Shown here: one piece after another, positions 1 through 7,103 of the stretch | Position numbering within the stretch: position 1 is the stretch's first letter | How the letters are laid out: every line of letters begins with the position of its first letter | From: an uncultured bacterium | Lineage (GTDB): Bacteria; Planctomycetota; Phycisphaerae; Phycisphaerales; SM1A02 | Assembly (NCBI GenBank): GCA_903938205.1 | Contig: CAJACJ010000071.1 | Coordinates: 1 to 10,852 of the forward strand | Direction: 5' to 3' | DNA length: 10,852 bases | Program-made: the position numbers and the translations under genes | The notes under the pieces: model-generated | Databases searched by the model: none | What the model was told of the DNA's origin: nothing | What the model saw: the letters and a program-made list of their open reading frames with translations, nothing else

Positions 1-72
1 AGCGAGTACGAATCCGATCACCGCAAGCGCAATGGCGCGGGGCCCGACAGCGTTCCAACCAAGTTTAAGCAC
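1..72 (-). CDS. Possible start of a membrane protein, cut by the left edge
   Basis: A minus-strand frame is open from a TGA at 186-184 to the left edge. From a GTG at 72 it would read MLKLGWNAVGPR followed by a hydrophobic run (AIALAVIGFVLA), which looks like a signal anchor or first membrane helix. A TTG at 177 is an alternative start. No clear Shine-Dalgarno site precedes either. The gene would be divergent from the peptidase gene at 238, leaving about 165 bp for promoters. The plus-strand frame in the same register is also open, to a TGA at 91-93, and could equally be the charged tail of a gene ending here. I cannot tell these apart from so short a piece and recognise no family. Confidence 0.3.
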   Translation of the reverse strand, partial: MLKLGWNAVGPRAIALAVIGFVLA

Positions 73-237
73 AGGCGAATTTCGCGCGGCTGATTTCAGT
101 TGGGTCGCGGTAAGCGCTGTCGTGAGCGTGGGTGAAGTTGCGCGTGGTGGTGCGCTTGAATGAGGAAAGCAAAGCAAGGCGAGTCAATGTGCGAATTGAT
201 GGAGGACTGAAACGTAAGTTGCGTTTACGATACTTTT

Positions 238-1404
238 ATGATCTCCAACGACGAAGCCATTGTCATGGGCGGTATTTCCGCAACCAATTTGACTCTTTTT
301 CACCAGACGCGCTTTCGTGTGGGGGACCCACTGGCTTTCGCTGATATTTCCGCGGCCAATGGCGCGCGCAAGCGAACACTGATTGTGCGCGACATAGAAC
401 TGGATCGTGCCAGGCAACACGCGCGCGCGGATAAGTTTGCTTCGCCCAGTGAATTTGCTCCTACTACAGGCTTGTCTGGCGAGCGCGACATTTCCACCGC
501 GCAAGCGTTGGCGCAATGCGTGCTCCGCGCGGGCGTGAAGCGAGCGGTGTGTGATCGAACTTTTCCAGCGCTCTTCATGCACGTGTTGGCGGACGCTGGA
601 ATTTCCATGCGCTGCGATTTGGAATTGTTTCAATCGGCGCGCCGCAGCAAGGACGCGGCCGAGTTGAAAGCCATGGATGAATCGCAGCGCACCACCGAGG
701 ACGCGATTGAGTTGGCGTGCAGATTGATTGCGCGCGCAGGCGTGAATGCCAACGGCGAGTTGGTTTACGAAGGCGCACCACTGACGAGCGAGCGAGTGCG
801 CGCGGAGATTGACATATTTTTTGCGCGTCATGGATTTGAAAATCCGCGCTCCATTGTTGCAGGTGGTCCCCAAGGCGCCGACTGCCACCATGATGGCGAC
901 GGCGTTTTGCGCACGGGTGAATTGATCATGGTGGATATTTTTCCAAAGTCAAAAAGAAGCGGATATTGGGGCGATTGCACGCGAACCGTGGTGCATGGCA
1001 AGGTTTTGCCGCAAGCAGAAAAAATGCACAAAGCCGTTGTGCAAGCCAAGGCCGCCGCTGTGCGCGCCGCCAAAATTGGTGCAACGGGCAGCGCTGTACA
1101 CGGCGAAACGTTGCGCGTCATTCATGAGCATGGATTCAGCAGCGGCACGCCACCAGTAGATGCGCCAGATTCTTGGTGTGGCATGGTGCATGGAACTGGA
1201 CACGGTCTTGGCCTTGATGTGCATGAGCCGCCGCTTATAGATATCGGTGGGTTGCCCTTGGTGGCCGGCGATGTCATCACTATTGAGCCCGGCTTGTATT
1301 GCAAAGCTGTTGGCGGCGTGCGCGTTGAAGACGCGTATGTTATTGAAGCAACTGGCGCGCGTCGACTTGGTCGCGGTTTGCAAGAGGGACTTGATTGGAG
1401 TTGA
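238..1404 (+). CDS. M24-family metallopeptidase (Xaa-Pro aminopeptidase-like)
   Basis: A 388-residue protein of the pita-bread M24 family, which removes N-terminal residues, often those preceding proline, using two metal ions; probably cytoplasmic because no signal peptide is visible. Residues 1-140 form the variable N-terminal domain and about 143-385 the catalytic domain. All five expected metal ligands can be seen: D233 (MVDIFP), D246 (GDCTRT), H322 (GTGHGLGL), E350 (TIEPGLY) and E364 (VRVEDAYV). H329 (DVHEPP) fits the second conserved histidine, and H217/H218 the upstream substrate-side histidine. ATG 238 is the only usable start: the frame is closed by TGA at 208-210 with no other start codon between. 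A GGAGGA lies about 30 nt upstream, too far to be a normal ribosome site. The gene converges on the outer-membrane gene series. Creatinase- or methionine-aminopeptidase-like specificity cannot be excluded; PepQ/YpdF-type dipeptidases share this fold. Confidence 0.9.
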   Translation: MISNDEAIVMGGISATNLTLFHQTRFRVGDPLAFADISAANGARKRTLIVRDIELDRARQHARADKFASPSEFAPTTGLSGERDISTAQALAQCVLRAGVKRAVCDRTFPALFMHVLADAGISMRCDLELFQSARRSKDAAELKAMDESQRTTEDAIELACRLIARAGVNANGELVYEGAPLTSERVRAEIDIFFARHGFENPRSIVAGGPQGADCHHDGDGVLRTGELIMVDIFPKSKRSGYWGDCTRTVVHGKVLPQAEKMHKAVVQAKAAAVRAAKIGATGSAVHGETLRVIHEHGFSSGTPPVDAPDSWCGMVHGTGHGLGLDVHEPPLIDIGGLPLVAGDVITIEPGLYCKAVGGVRVEDAYVIEATGARRLGRGLQEGLDWS

Positions 1405-1536
1405 AGGTGAAAGCGGCGCTTGAGGTTTCATGCAACGGTTGTAGTGGTACAAGCGTCAATACGGAAACGTGCGCGGAGTCACACGCGTTTAAAAAAGATT
1501 TGCCCAAATATATTCGCCCAACATGATGAGCGAAAA
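1405..1536. other. Convergent intergenic region with weak hairpins
   Basis: This 132-bp gap separates the ends of two converging genes, so both transcripts should stop here. One imperfect inverted repeat pairs 1465-1471 (AAACGTG) with 1484-1490 (CGCGTTT), seven pairs including one G-T wobble. Next to it, read on the minus strand, a short AT-rich palindrome (1498-1509) is followed by CTTTTTT (the A-run at 1491-1496), the order expected of an intrinsic terminator for the minus-strand operon, but the stem has only four or five pairs. Neither is convincing alone, and Rho-dependent termination is possible. No gene is seen here. Confidence 0.25.
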
Positions 1537-2274
1537 TTATTCGCCTTGATCGTCGTTTTGTGTGTCGTCTTCAAGAGCAAGTTCGGCGTCAAGTTCCGAA
1601 AGGGCCGTGGGTTCGCTGCGTTCAAAACCTTTTTCGGCTTCGCGGCACATGTCCGCTAGCACATGGTGCAAACCTTCATGATCTGGAACAGAGTCTAAAA
1701 GCCCTAAAACCGCGTCAATTTGCCTATCAAGGTCCATGCCAGAATCCACATGCGTACCCGTCAAGCCAGCGTCGCCAAGCGCTTCCATGGCGTTGACATA
1801 CCACTTCATGCTGGGCTTCTTCTCATTTTCAGGCGGATCAACGTAGGCGCGCACGGTCACTACGCCAATGGCAACAATGGGCCACTTGCCGCGCAAGTTT
1901 GGTGGCTCGCAGCAAATCACCGTGGCGGGTTTTTCATCGCGCAGCGCGGCCAAGCGAAGTCGTCGCGCGTCCGCGCCAACAAGTTGCATTGGCATGACCA
2001 AATAGCAACCAGACTCAACTTTAATTTCTTCCATGTTGCCTTCGTACAACACGCGGATTTTTTTCAGATCAAGCGCGGCTTGCACGCGTTGACGACGGGC
2101 CTCTTGCAGCGGCATGCAAATGCGCGCCATGGCTCCAAAGTCCTCGGAGCGCCGCGCCATTTCCATGGCGCGTTGCGCAAGACGTTCAGCTTCAAACCAT
2201 TGGCCACGGCGAAGCGCGGCCTCTGTTTTTTCCATTTGTTCTTGCAGGCGCTCGTCGTTTTTTGCTGAACTCAT
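1537..2274 (-). CDS. Uncharacterised protein at the end of the lpx operon
   Basis: I do not recognise this 245-residue protein. It has no signal peptide or membrane segment, so it is probably cytoplasmic. Residues about 8-65 are strongly helical and rich in Ala, Glu, Arg and Met (RRGQWFEAERLAQRAMEMAR), resembling a single TPR-like or coiled-coil hairpin. Residues about 70-150 look like a mixed alpha/beta core, with a beta stretch YLVMPMQLVG and later KWPIVAIGVVTVRAYV. The tail (about 222-245) is very acidic. The frame is open for another 64 codons upstream, but I place the start at ATG 2274 (MSSAKNDERL) because the longer version would overlap the end of lpxA and its extra residues look like non-coding translation. 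It begins 19 nt after the lpxA stop on the same strand, so co-transcription is likely. Many proteobacteria have lpxB at this place; nothing here resembles the LpxB glycosyltransferase. Confidence 0.75.
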   Translation of the reverse strand: MSSAKNDERLQEQMEKTEAALRRGQWFEAERLAQRAMEMARRSEDFGAMARICMPLQEARRQRVQAALDLKKIRVLYEGNMEEIKVESGCYLVMPMQLVGADARRLRLAALRDEKPATVICCEPPNLRGKWPIVAIGVVTVRAYVDPPENEKKPSMKWYVNAMEALGDAGLTGTHVDSGMDLDRQIDAVLGLLDSVPDHEGLHHVLADMCREAEKGFERSEPTALSELDAELALEDDTQNDDQGE

Positions 2275-2293
2275 GGTGTGTACTCGAGTGGAT

Positions 2294-3154
2294 TTATTTT
2301 TTATGAACAGTGGAAGCCGCCGCGGCGATGGATGGATGGTTTCGCTTGTCGTCAGGACGCAACGCCTCTTGTGAGCGGCCATGCGTGCCATCTCCAGCCT
2401 CAAGCACGGCGTCGCACACTTGAGCAATAGTTGTAAAAGTAGGGAATTGCGCCCGTAATTTGGCAACTTTTTCCATAATGCTTCCGCCGCGTTCGCGGAA
2501 GAGGCGCTTGTAAGCCTCCTTCATGGCGTCCACTTCGTCGTCGGAAAAACCGCGGCGCTTCATGGCGATTGCATTGTGTCCGCGCACCTCCGCGGGGTTG
2601 CCCTCGGCAATCATGTACGGCGGAACATCTTTGCTCACGCGCGCCATGGCTCCAAGAAATGCGCACGTGTTCAGGCGCACAAAGTGGTGCAGCCCGCAAC
2701 CTCCGCCAACATTCACATAGTCGCACACGGTGACATGTCCCGCCAACATTGCGTTGTTGGCAAGAATGACATGCGAACCAATTTGGCAATCGTGCGCAAT
2801 GTGCACGCAACCCATGACCAAATTGTCGCTGCCGATCTTGGTCGCGCCACTTCCATTGCCAGTGCCGCGATGAATGGATGCGAACTCGCGAATGTGGTTG
2901 CGGTCGCCCATCTCAAGCGTTGTGCGCTCGCCCGCGAATTTTTTATCTTGTGGCGGACCACCCACAATGGTGAACGGATGCAACACATTCTCGCGTCCAA
3001 TGCTGGTGTATCGATCCATGTGAACATGGCTCACAAGTTCGCTGCCTTCGCCAATTTCACACTCGGGACCAATGACGCACCATGGTCCAATGGTCACACC
3101 GGCGGCCAGTTTGACGGATGGATCGATGATTGCGGTGGGATGAATTTTTGTCAT
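2294..3154 (-). CDS. lpxA: UDP-N-acetylglucosamine acyltransferase LpxA
   Basis: This enzyme moves a 3-hydroxyacyl chain from acyl carrier protein to the 3-OH of UDP-GlcNAc, the first step of lipid A synthesis, in the cytoplasm. The 286-residue protein starts with the typical KIHPTAIIDP and has left-handed beta-helix hexapeptide repeats to about residue 190, then a helical C-terminal domain (KRRGFSDDEVDAM). The catalytic histidine is H121 in HIAHDC (E. coli H125), with H118 matching E. coli H122, and GGPPQDKK (65-72) matches the conserved substrate loop. DVPPYMIAEGN (176-186) is also diagnostic. By hand alignment, the acyl-chain ruler position (E. coli G173) is A169. Residues after about 255 form a tail longer than in the 262-residue E. 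coli protein. ATG 3154 gives the family N-terminus; no clear Shine-Dalgarno site is present. It lies 25 nt after the lpxC-fabZ stop. Confidence 0.97.
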   Translation of the reverse strand: MTKIHPTAIIDPSVKLAAGVTIGPWCVIGPECEIGEGSELVSHVHMDRYTSIGRENVLHPFTIVGGPPQDKKFAGERTTLEMGDRNHIREFASIHRGTGNGSGATKIGSDNLVMGCVHIAHDCQIGSHVILANNAMLAGHVTVCDYVNVGGGCGLHHFVRLNTCAFLGAMARVSKDVPPYMIAEGNPAEVRGHNAIAMKRRGFSDDEVDAMKEAYKRLFRERGGSIMEKVAKLRAQFPTFTTIAQVCDAVLEAGDGTHGRSQEALRPDDKRNHPSIAAAASTVHKK

Positions 3155-3179
3155 GAAAGAATGTTGTAAAAATAAAAGA

Positions 3180-4547
3180 TCAGGCTTCGGTGGAATCCAC
3201 CATCATAAAGCGAATTTCAGCCTCTGCGGCGGATTTTCCACCCACCGTGGCGCGGCATTTTACGGAGGCGGTTCGGGCATTGGCGCGCACAGTTTCAACT
3301 TCAAGAACTAATTGATCGCCCGGCACAACGGGTTTACGCAATTTCACGCGGTCCAAACTCAGCAGCATGGCCACGCGGCCGGAATGTTCCAAAGTTTGGC
3401 TGAGCATGAGTCCGCCTAATTGCGCCATGGCCTCCACAATCAACACGCCCGGCATAATGGGAGTGCCTGGATAATGACCTTGAAAAAATGGTTCATTCAT
3501 GGTGACATTTTTCACGCCAACAGCGCGCCGATTGGCGTCCATTTCAACAACGCGATCAACCAACAACATTGGATATCGATGCGGCAAAACTTTTGCAATG
3601 GCGCGCGCGTCCATGGCTTGGCCTGCCACCAAACTTTCAGCCAAGTCCGCGGCTTTCATGGCGCGCAGAAGTCGCTGGCACATTTGCCGGTTCAGTCCGT
3701 GACCACTGCGGTGCGCAACAATGCGGCACTGAATAGGTCGACCAGCCAAATATAAATCGCCAAGCACATCCAGCAATTTGTGGCGCACTGGCTCATCGTT
3801 AAAGCGGAACGCATTTTCAATTGGACCATTGTCGCCAATGACCAAGGCGTCGCGCACGGTCAGATGGCGGCACAAGCCGGCCGCCCAAATGGCCTCGGCC
3901 TCTTCTTGCAAACTAAATGTGCGCGCAGGCGCAATGTCCGTGGAATAGTCGCTGCGCGTTGGATCAAAAACCATGGTTTGGCGCGGTATTCTGAGCTCTT
4001 TTGCGCCATAGTCCAAGTCGTATGAGATTTCCATTCCCTCGCCGTCGCGTGGCAGCGCGGCAATCATGGAGTCGGCATCCTCCACAACAATGGCTTCGCG
4101 CAAACGAAACACTCGTCGCGGCGCGTCTTGCTCAATCAAACCAGCTTCGCAAATAGGTTGCACAAACGGCATCGCGCTGCCATCGCCGCAAGGCAACTCT
4201 GGTCCATGCAAACGCAAAATGGCGTTGTCAACGCGCAAGCCCGCAAGCGCGCTCATGCAATGTTCAATGGTGTCAATGGTGACATCGCCACCGCGCAATG
4301 TTGTGCGCCGTGGCTTGGGCAACACATGCGTCACCAACGCGGGAATAGTCACGGTTGGATTCAAGTCCACGCGCTCAAAAATAATTCCTGTTCCAGGCGG
4401 TGCTGGCGTGATTTCTAAAATCGCCTCTTCACCAAGCATCAATCCTTTGCCACGCACAATGGCCACGCGCGCAAGCGTTCGTTGCGGATCGACAGTGGTC
4501 CCGCGCAATTGCCCAGTGGGAAGAACTTTGGTGGCGACAGGTTTCAT
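3180..4547 (-). CDS. lpxC-fabZ: Fused LpxC deacetylase / FabZ dehydratase
   Basis: A 455-residue two-domain enzyme. Residues about 12-300 are LpxC, the zinc deacetylase that removes acetate from UDP-3-O-acyl-GlcNAc and commits the cell to lipid A. Visible residues are E95 and H96 (TIEHCMSAL), H256 and D260 (HKLLDVLGDL) and H283 (SGHGLN), matching E. coli E78, H79, H238, D242 and H265 with near-identical spacing. Residues about 312-455 are FabZ, the 3-hydroxyacyl-ACP dehydratase, with LPHRYPMLLVDR, catalytic H358 (GHYPGTPIMPG) and E372 (IVEAMAQ). The frame is open back to an ATG at 4631, but I choose ATG 4547 because it overlaps the lpxD stop as ATGA, a usual translational-coupling arrangement, and the longer version would overlap lpxD by 88 bp. 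Such fusions are known, for example in Bacteroidetes; here both active sites look intact. Confidence 0.96.
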   Translation of the reverse strand: MKPVATKVLPTGQLRGTTVDPQRTLARVAIVRGKGLMLGEEAILEITPAPPGTGIIFERVDLNPTVTIPALVTHVLPKPRRTTLRGGDVTIDTIEHCMSALAGLRVDNAILRLHGPELPCGDGSAMPFVQPICEAGLIEQDAPRRVFRLREAIVVEDADSMIAALPRDGEGMEISYDLDYGAKELRIPRQTMVFDPTRSDYSTDIAPARTFSLQEEAEAIWAAGLCRHLTVRDALVIGDNGPIENAFRFNDEPVRHKLLDVLGDLYLAGRPIQCRIVAHRSGHGLNRQMCQRLLRAMKAADLAESLVAGQAMDARAIAKVLPHRYPMLLVDRVVEMDANRRAVGVKNVTMNEPFFQGHYPGTPIMPGVLIVEAMAQLGGLMLSQTLEHSGRVAMLLSLDRVKLRKPVVPGDQLVLEVETVRANARTASVKCRATVGGKSAAEAEIRFMMVDSTEA

Positions 4548-5671
4548 TGGACTTTCGATGGACCTTTCAGCGGGTCCTTCGCGGAGTCCTTTGTCTGTTC
4601 CTCCAAGAGTGTTCGTAACTTGCGTGACCATTGTGGCAATTTACGGATTGCGGCGATCACACGCAATTCCTCTCGGATGTCTTGCGCGGGCATTCCACCC
4701 CAGGTGGCGCCCGCTGGAATGTCGTTCATGACAGCGCTTTTAGCCGCTAAACGCACGCCGTCGCCAATGGTTTTATGGTCGCCAATGCCGCAATAACCGC
4801 CAATTTGCACGCCATTGCCAACGGTCACGCTGCCAGCCAAGCCACTCATGCCCGCGATCACGGTCATGCGGCCAATGCGGCAACCATGTGCGATCTGGCA
4901 CAAATTATCAATTTTGGTTCCCGCGCCAATTTTTGTTGAACCAAACTTGGCTCGGTCAACGCAGGTGTTGGCGCCAATTTCAACATCATCATCCAGAACA
5001 ACATTTCCGGTATGTGGAATGCGCGTCAAACTTTTTCCATCGGCGGCGGGGCGATATCCAAATCCATCGCCGCCAATGACGGCGGATGCATGAATGATCA
5101 CGCGCGCGCCAAGCACGCAGCGTTCATCAATAAATGCGTTGCTGTGAATGACGCAGCCCTCGCCCAAAGTCACGTTGGCCGCAATGCGTGCGCCGGCGTG
5201 CAACACGCAACTGTTTCCAATATGCGAACCAGCGCCAACACTGACCAGTGCGCCAATGCGCGCGTCTGTGCCAATGATTGCGCTTGCATCAATGACCGCG
5301 GATGCATGCGCGCCCACTGCGGGAAGGGTGGTCGGCGGGGCGAAAAATTCCAGCACCTTGGCCACAGCAAGATCAGCGTTATCAACGCGAATCAGGGCGC
5401 GTGCTTGGATTTGAGCACTTTGCGTAGAAGTGCTCGAAAGAGCTGATTTTGTAGGTGAATTTGAAAGTTGCGATTTGACTTGATTTCCAACAATCGCAAT
5501 GCGAGCGCGGCTGTGCTCCCACAATTTTGCGTGCGCATCGCTGGTGATAAATGTCGCTTCGTGTTCCGTGGCATCTGCCAGCGAAGACAATCCTGTGAAT
5601 GCAATATCGCCAGCGCCTTCAAGCGCGCCGCCCACCAATACCGCCAACTGGGAACTTGTCTTGGGTATCAA
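4544..5671 (-). CDS. lpxD: UDP-3-O-acylglucosamine N-acyltransferase LpxD (operon copy)
   Basis: This enzyme adds the second 3-hydroxyacyl chain, N-linked, to UDP-3-O-acyl-glucosamine, step three of lipid A synthesis. The 375-residue protein has an N-terminal uridine-binding domain (about 1-110, with GDIAFTGLSSL), a hexapeptide-repeat beta-helix (about 118-320) and a C-terminal helix. GGDGFGYRP (200-208) is the LpxD signature. Catalytic H262 lies in IDNLCQIAHG, with D255 seven residues before it as in E. coli, and H299 matches E. coli H276. Two departures from the 341-residue E. coli protein are a Ser/Thr/Gln-rich insertion at about 64-90 inside the N-terminal domain and a Lys-rich tail. The start is TTG 5671: an in-frame stop lies just upstream, and AGGA (5679-5682) precedes it by 7 nt. 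Its TGA overlaps the lpxC-fabZ ATG. Confidence 0.95.
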   Translation of the reverse strand: MIPKTSSQLAVLVGGALEGAGDIAFTGLSSLADATEHEATFITSDAHAKLWEHSRARIAIVGNQVKSQLSNSPTKSALSSTSTQSAQIQARALIRVDNADLAVAKVLEFFAPPTTLPAVGAHASAVIDASAIIGTDARIGALVSVGAGSHIGNSCVLHAGARIAANVTLGEGCVIHSNAFIDERCVLGARVIIHASAVIGGDGFGYRPAADGKSLTRIPHTGNVVLDDDVEIGANTCVDRAKFGSTKIGAGTKIDNLCQIAHGCRIGRMTVIAGMSGLAGSVTVGNGVQIGGYCGIGDHKTIGDGVRLAAKSAVMNDIPAGATWGGMPAQDIREELRVIAAIRKLPQWSRKLRTLLEEQTKDSAKDPLKGPSKVQ

Positions 5672-5678
5672 CGTGAAT

Positions 5679-5682
5679 TCCT
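5679..5682 (-). promoter_or_regulatory. Ribosome binding site deciding the TTG start of lpxD
   Basis: AGGA on the minus strand, 7 nt from the TTG at 5671. An in-frame TAG just upstream (5681-5683 on this strand) rules out any earlier start, and later starts would cut into the conserved N-terminal domain. Confidence 0.55.
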
Positions 5683-5708
5683 AATGACCGCTGTGGTCAC
5701 TTGCCTTG

Positions 5709-6305
5709 TCACTTGCCTTGTCTCTTGGAAAAATTCTCGTTCATTTGTTTAATCACAACATCGCTGACGTCAATTGCGGGATTGATCCACAACATGCGAC
5801 GGCCGGAAATTTGCGTCATGACAGGGCGCGTGTCCTTGGGATCAAATGGCGGAGTTGCGTCGTCAAGAAAGACGGCGTCAATTTGTTGAGCCTTGCAAAT
5901 ATCTCCCAGTGAGGACTTGATGGCTTGATAGGTGTTTTTCAGCAGGAGATTTTTTTCCATGTCGAACTTGCGCCGCGAGAATTCGTCAAAGGCCTTCATG
6001 TTGCCCACGGCCTCTTGAATTTTCTTAGTGGTCTCAAAAAAGCCTGGGGAATCTGCCTTGAAATTCTCAAGTTCGGCCTGCAGGGATTGGGCAATTTGCC
6101 CCAGTTTTTCATTCTTGGCGTTCAGTTCCTTGGCGGTTTCCTCAAGGCGCTTTTCGCCCGCCTTGTGCTCATCAAGGCCGCTATATAAGCGCTCAAGATC
6201 CACGGTTGCAATGACGGTTGGTTTTTCAAACGAGTTGAAAGCCCACAAAGAAATTGCGGCAAGCGCTACGAACAGTGTGATTGGCAGGGGAGAGAGGCGA
6301 CGCAT
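5709..6305 (-). CDS. OmpH/Skp-like periplasmic protein (second copy in the operon)
   Basis: A 198-residue protein of the OmpH/Skp family, trimeric periplasmic chaperones that hold unfolded outer-membrane proteins on the way to BamA. Residues 8-22 are a hydrophobic segment after an Arg-rich start (MRRLSP), with no strong signal peptidase site, so it may be a signal peptide or an uncleaved anchor. About 35-48 (TVDLERLYSGLDEHK) fits the first strand and helix of the family. About 48-140 is Lys/Glu-rich and predicted coiled coil, the tentacle region. The C-terminus carries PAIDVSDVVIKQMN (176-189), the usual OmpH family end motif. ATG 6305 has a good Shine-Dalgarno site. It lies between the other ompH-like gene and lpxD, as skp does in E. 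coli. Sequence similarity to the neighbouring copy is low outside the C-terminal motif. Confidence 0.82.
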   Translation of the reverse strand: MRRLSPLPITLFVALAAISLWAFNSFEKPTVIATVDLERLYSGLDEHKAGEKRLEETAKELNAKNEKLGQIAQSLQAELENFKADSPGFFETTKKIQEAVGNMKAFDEFSRRKFDMEKNLLLKNTYQAIKSSLGDICKAQQIDAVFLDDATPPFDPKDTRPVMTQISGRRMLWINPAIDVSDVVIKQMNENFSKRQGK

Positions 6306-6312
6306 GTGATTT

Positions 6313-6316
6313 CTCC
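6313..6316 (-). promoter_or_regulatory. Shine-Dalgarno site of the second ompH-like gene
   Basis: GGAG on the minus strand, 7 nt before ATG 6305 (GGAGAAATCACATG). It is one of the few strong ribosome sites in the window and shows that this organism uses the anti-Shine-Dalgarno pairing at least sometimes. Confidence 0.6.
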
Positions 6317-6347
6317 AAAAGTGGGGGTGGATGTGTAAGCGGACATC

Positions 6348-6376
6348 AATAAAGACAAAGTGCGAATGATGGACAA
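6348..6376 (-). promoter_or_regulatory. Weak candidate promoter before the second ompH-like gene
   Basis: On the minus strand TTGTCC (6371-6376) and TTTATT (6348-6353) are separated by 17 nt, each matching four of six sigma-70 consensus bases. It sits in the 102-bp gap between the two ompH-like genes and could let ompH-lpxD-lpxC-lpxA be transcribed apart from bamA. Matches this poor occur by chance. Confidence 0.2.
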
Positions 6377-6407
6377 GCCGAGTGAGAAATGAAACACAAA
6401 TCAGAAA

Positions 6408-7055
6408 TTATTTTTTAGCTGGACCAACAGAGGCTGGCGCGGCGGCGTGGGTGTTGTTCATGCGCACAATTAACTTGTCGCTGACATCCGTTGCGGGGCT
6501 GGCAAAAATAATATTGCGGCGGCCAATTTGCTCCAGCACTTGTTGGGCAAGCGGAACCTTGACCTCTCGGTTGGTCATGATTTCATTTGTTCCATCATTC
6601 ACAATGATGTAGTCATAGCCTTCGCTCTCCGCAAGCTTGGCGCTTTCCTCGCGCAAATTGCGATAAATGCTTTGCCACATCAAGCTATTTTCCAAATCAA
6701 GCTCGCCGCCCTTCAAGGTCGCCCATTGCTCAAGTTGCAATTGCTCAAGCACCACTTGCTCGGCAATTCGTTGTTGCTCCGCGGCGTCCGTCGCGCTGGA
6801 GGCTTGTTTAATTTCAGCTTCTAATTTGCGCTTGCGGCTGTCGGCCTCGTCGCGCATTTGATTCTGCAGCGCGGTGAGTTGCACTTCCCAATCGGATTTT
6901 TCCTGAAGTTTGTCCAACACCTTTGCCAAGTTAATGCTGCCAATTTTGGTGGCTTGGGCGGGGGCCATTGGACGGCTGACGCCCCAGGCGAATGAGCCCA
7001 ATCCAAAGGCGACAAGTGAGGCAATGACGACGGTTTGCATTTGAAATTTGTTCAT
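6408..7055 (-). CDS. OmpH/Skp-like periplasmic protein (first copy in the operon)
   Basis: A 215-residue OmpH/Skp-family protein. Residues 8-26 are a hydrophobic signal sequence with a possible cleavage after APAQA (31-35). Residues 37-48 (KIGSINLAKVLDKL) give the family's first strand and helix, then about 52-145 is a charged Gln/Glu/Arg-rich coiled coil (RKRKLEAEIKQ). Residues 147-155 (YDYIIVNDG) and 187-200 (PATDVSDKLIVRMN) are the closing strand and C-terminal motif shared with the family and with the neighbouring copy, which has PAIDVSDVVIKQMN. An Ala/Pro-rich tail follows. ATG 7055 is preceded only by a weak GAAGA. It lies 121 nt after the bamA stop. The job is inferred from family and position: chaperoning BamA clients. 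A structural or regulatory role instead is possible, since two copies are present. Confidence 0.85.
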   Translation of the reverse strand: MNKFQMQTVVIASLVAFGLGSFAWGVSRPMAPAQATKIGSINLAKVLDKLQEKSDWEVQLTALQNQMRDEADSRKRKLEAEIKQASSATDAAEQQRIAEQVVLEQLQLEQWATLKGGELDLENSLMWQSIYRNLREESAKLAESEGYDYIIVNDGTNEIMTNREVKVPLAQQVLEQIGRRNIIFASPATDVSDKLIVRMNNTHAAAPASVGPAKK

Positions 7056-7103
7056 AGGGGTCTTCTATAGATAGAGGAAGAGTGTAAGTGCCGCGCTGAA
7101 AGT

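Noticed and set aside
949..1452. Long antisense frames over the peptidase gene, such as 949-1452 and 184-891 on the minus strand
   Set aside because: They mirror the real plus-strand gene, which has all five metal ligands, and their translations show no domain or family feature.
1465..1490. Hairpin as a confident terminator of the peptidase gene
   Set aside because: The stem is short and imperfect and is followed on the plus strand by A residues rather than a T-run, so I only mention it within the intergenic entry.
2275..2466. Upstream start at 2466 for the protein after LpxA
   Set aside because: The added 64 residues lie over the coding end of lpxA in another frame and look like shadow translation, rich in Arg, Cys and Leu without pattern.
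4548..4631. Upstream start for LpxC-FabZ at 4631
   Set aside because: It would overlap lpxD by 88 bp, and the added 28 residues precede the normal LpxC N-terminus. ATG 4547 forms an ATGA overlap with the lpxD stop.
1720..5446. Many plus-strand frames of 60-220 codons opposite lpxD, lpxC-fabZ, lpxA and the following gene
   Set aside because: They are complements of well-supported coding frames; compositions rich in His, Arg, Cys and Ala with no motif are typical of antisense reading.
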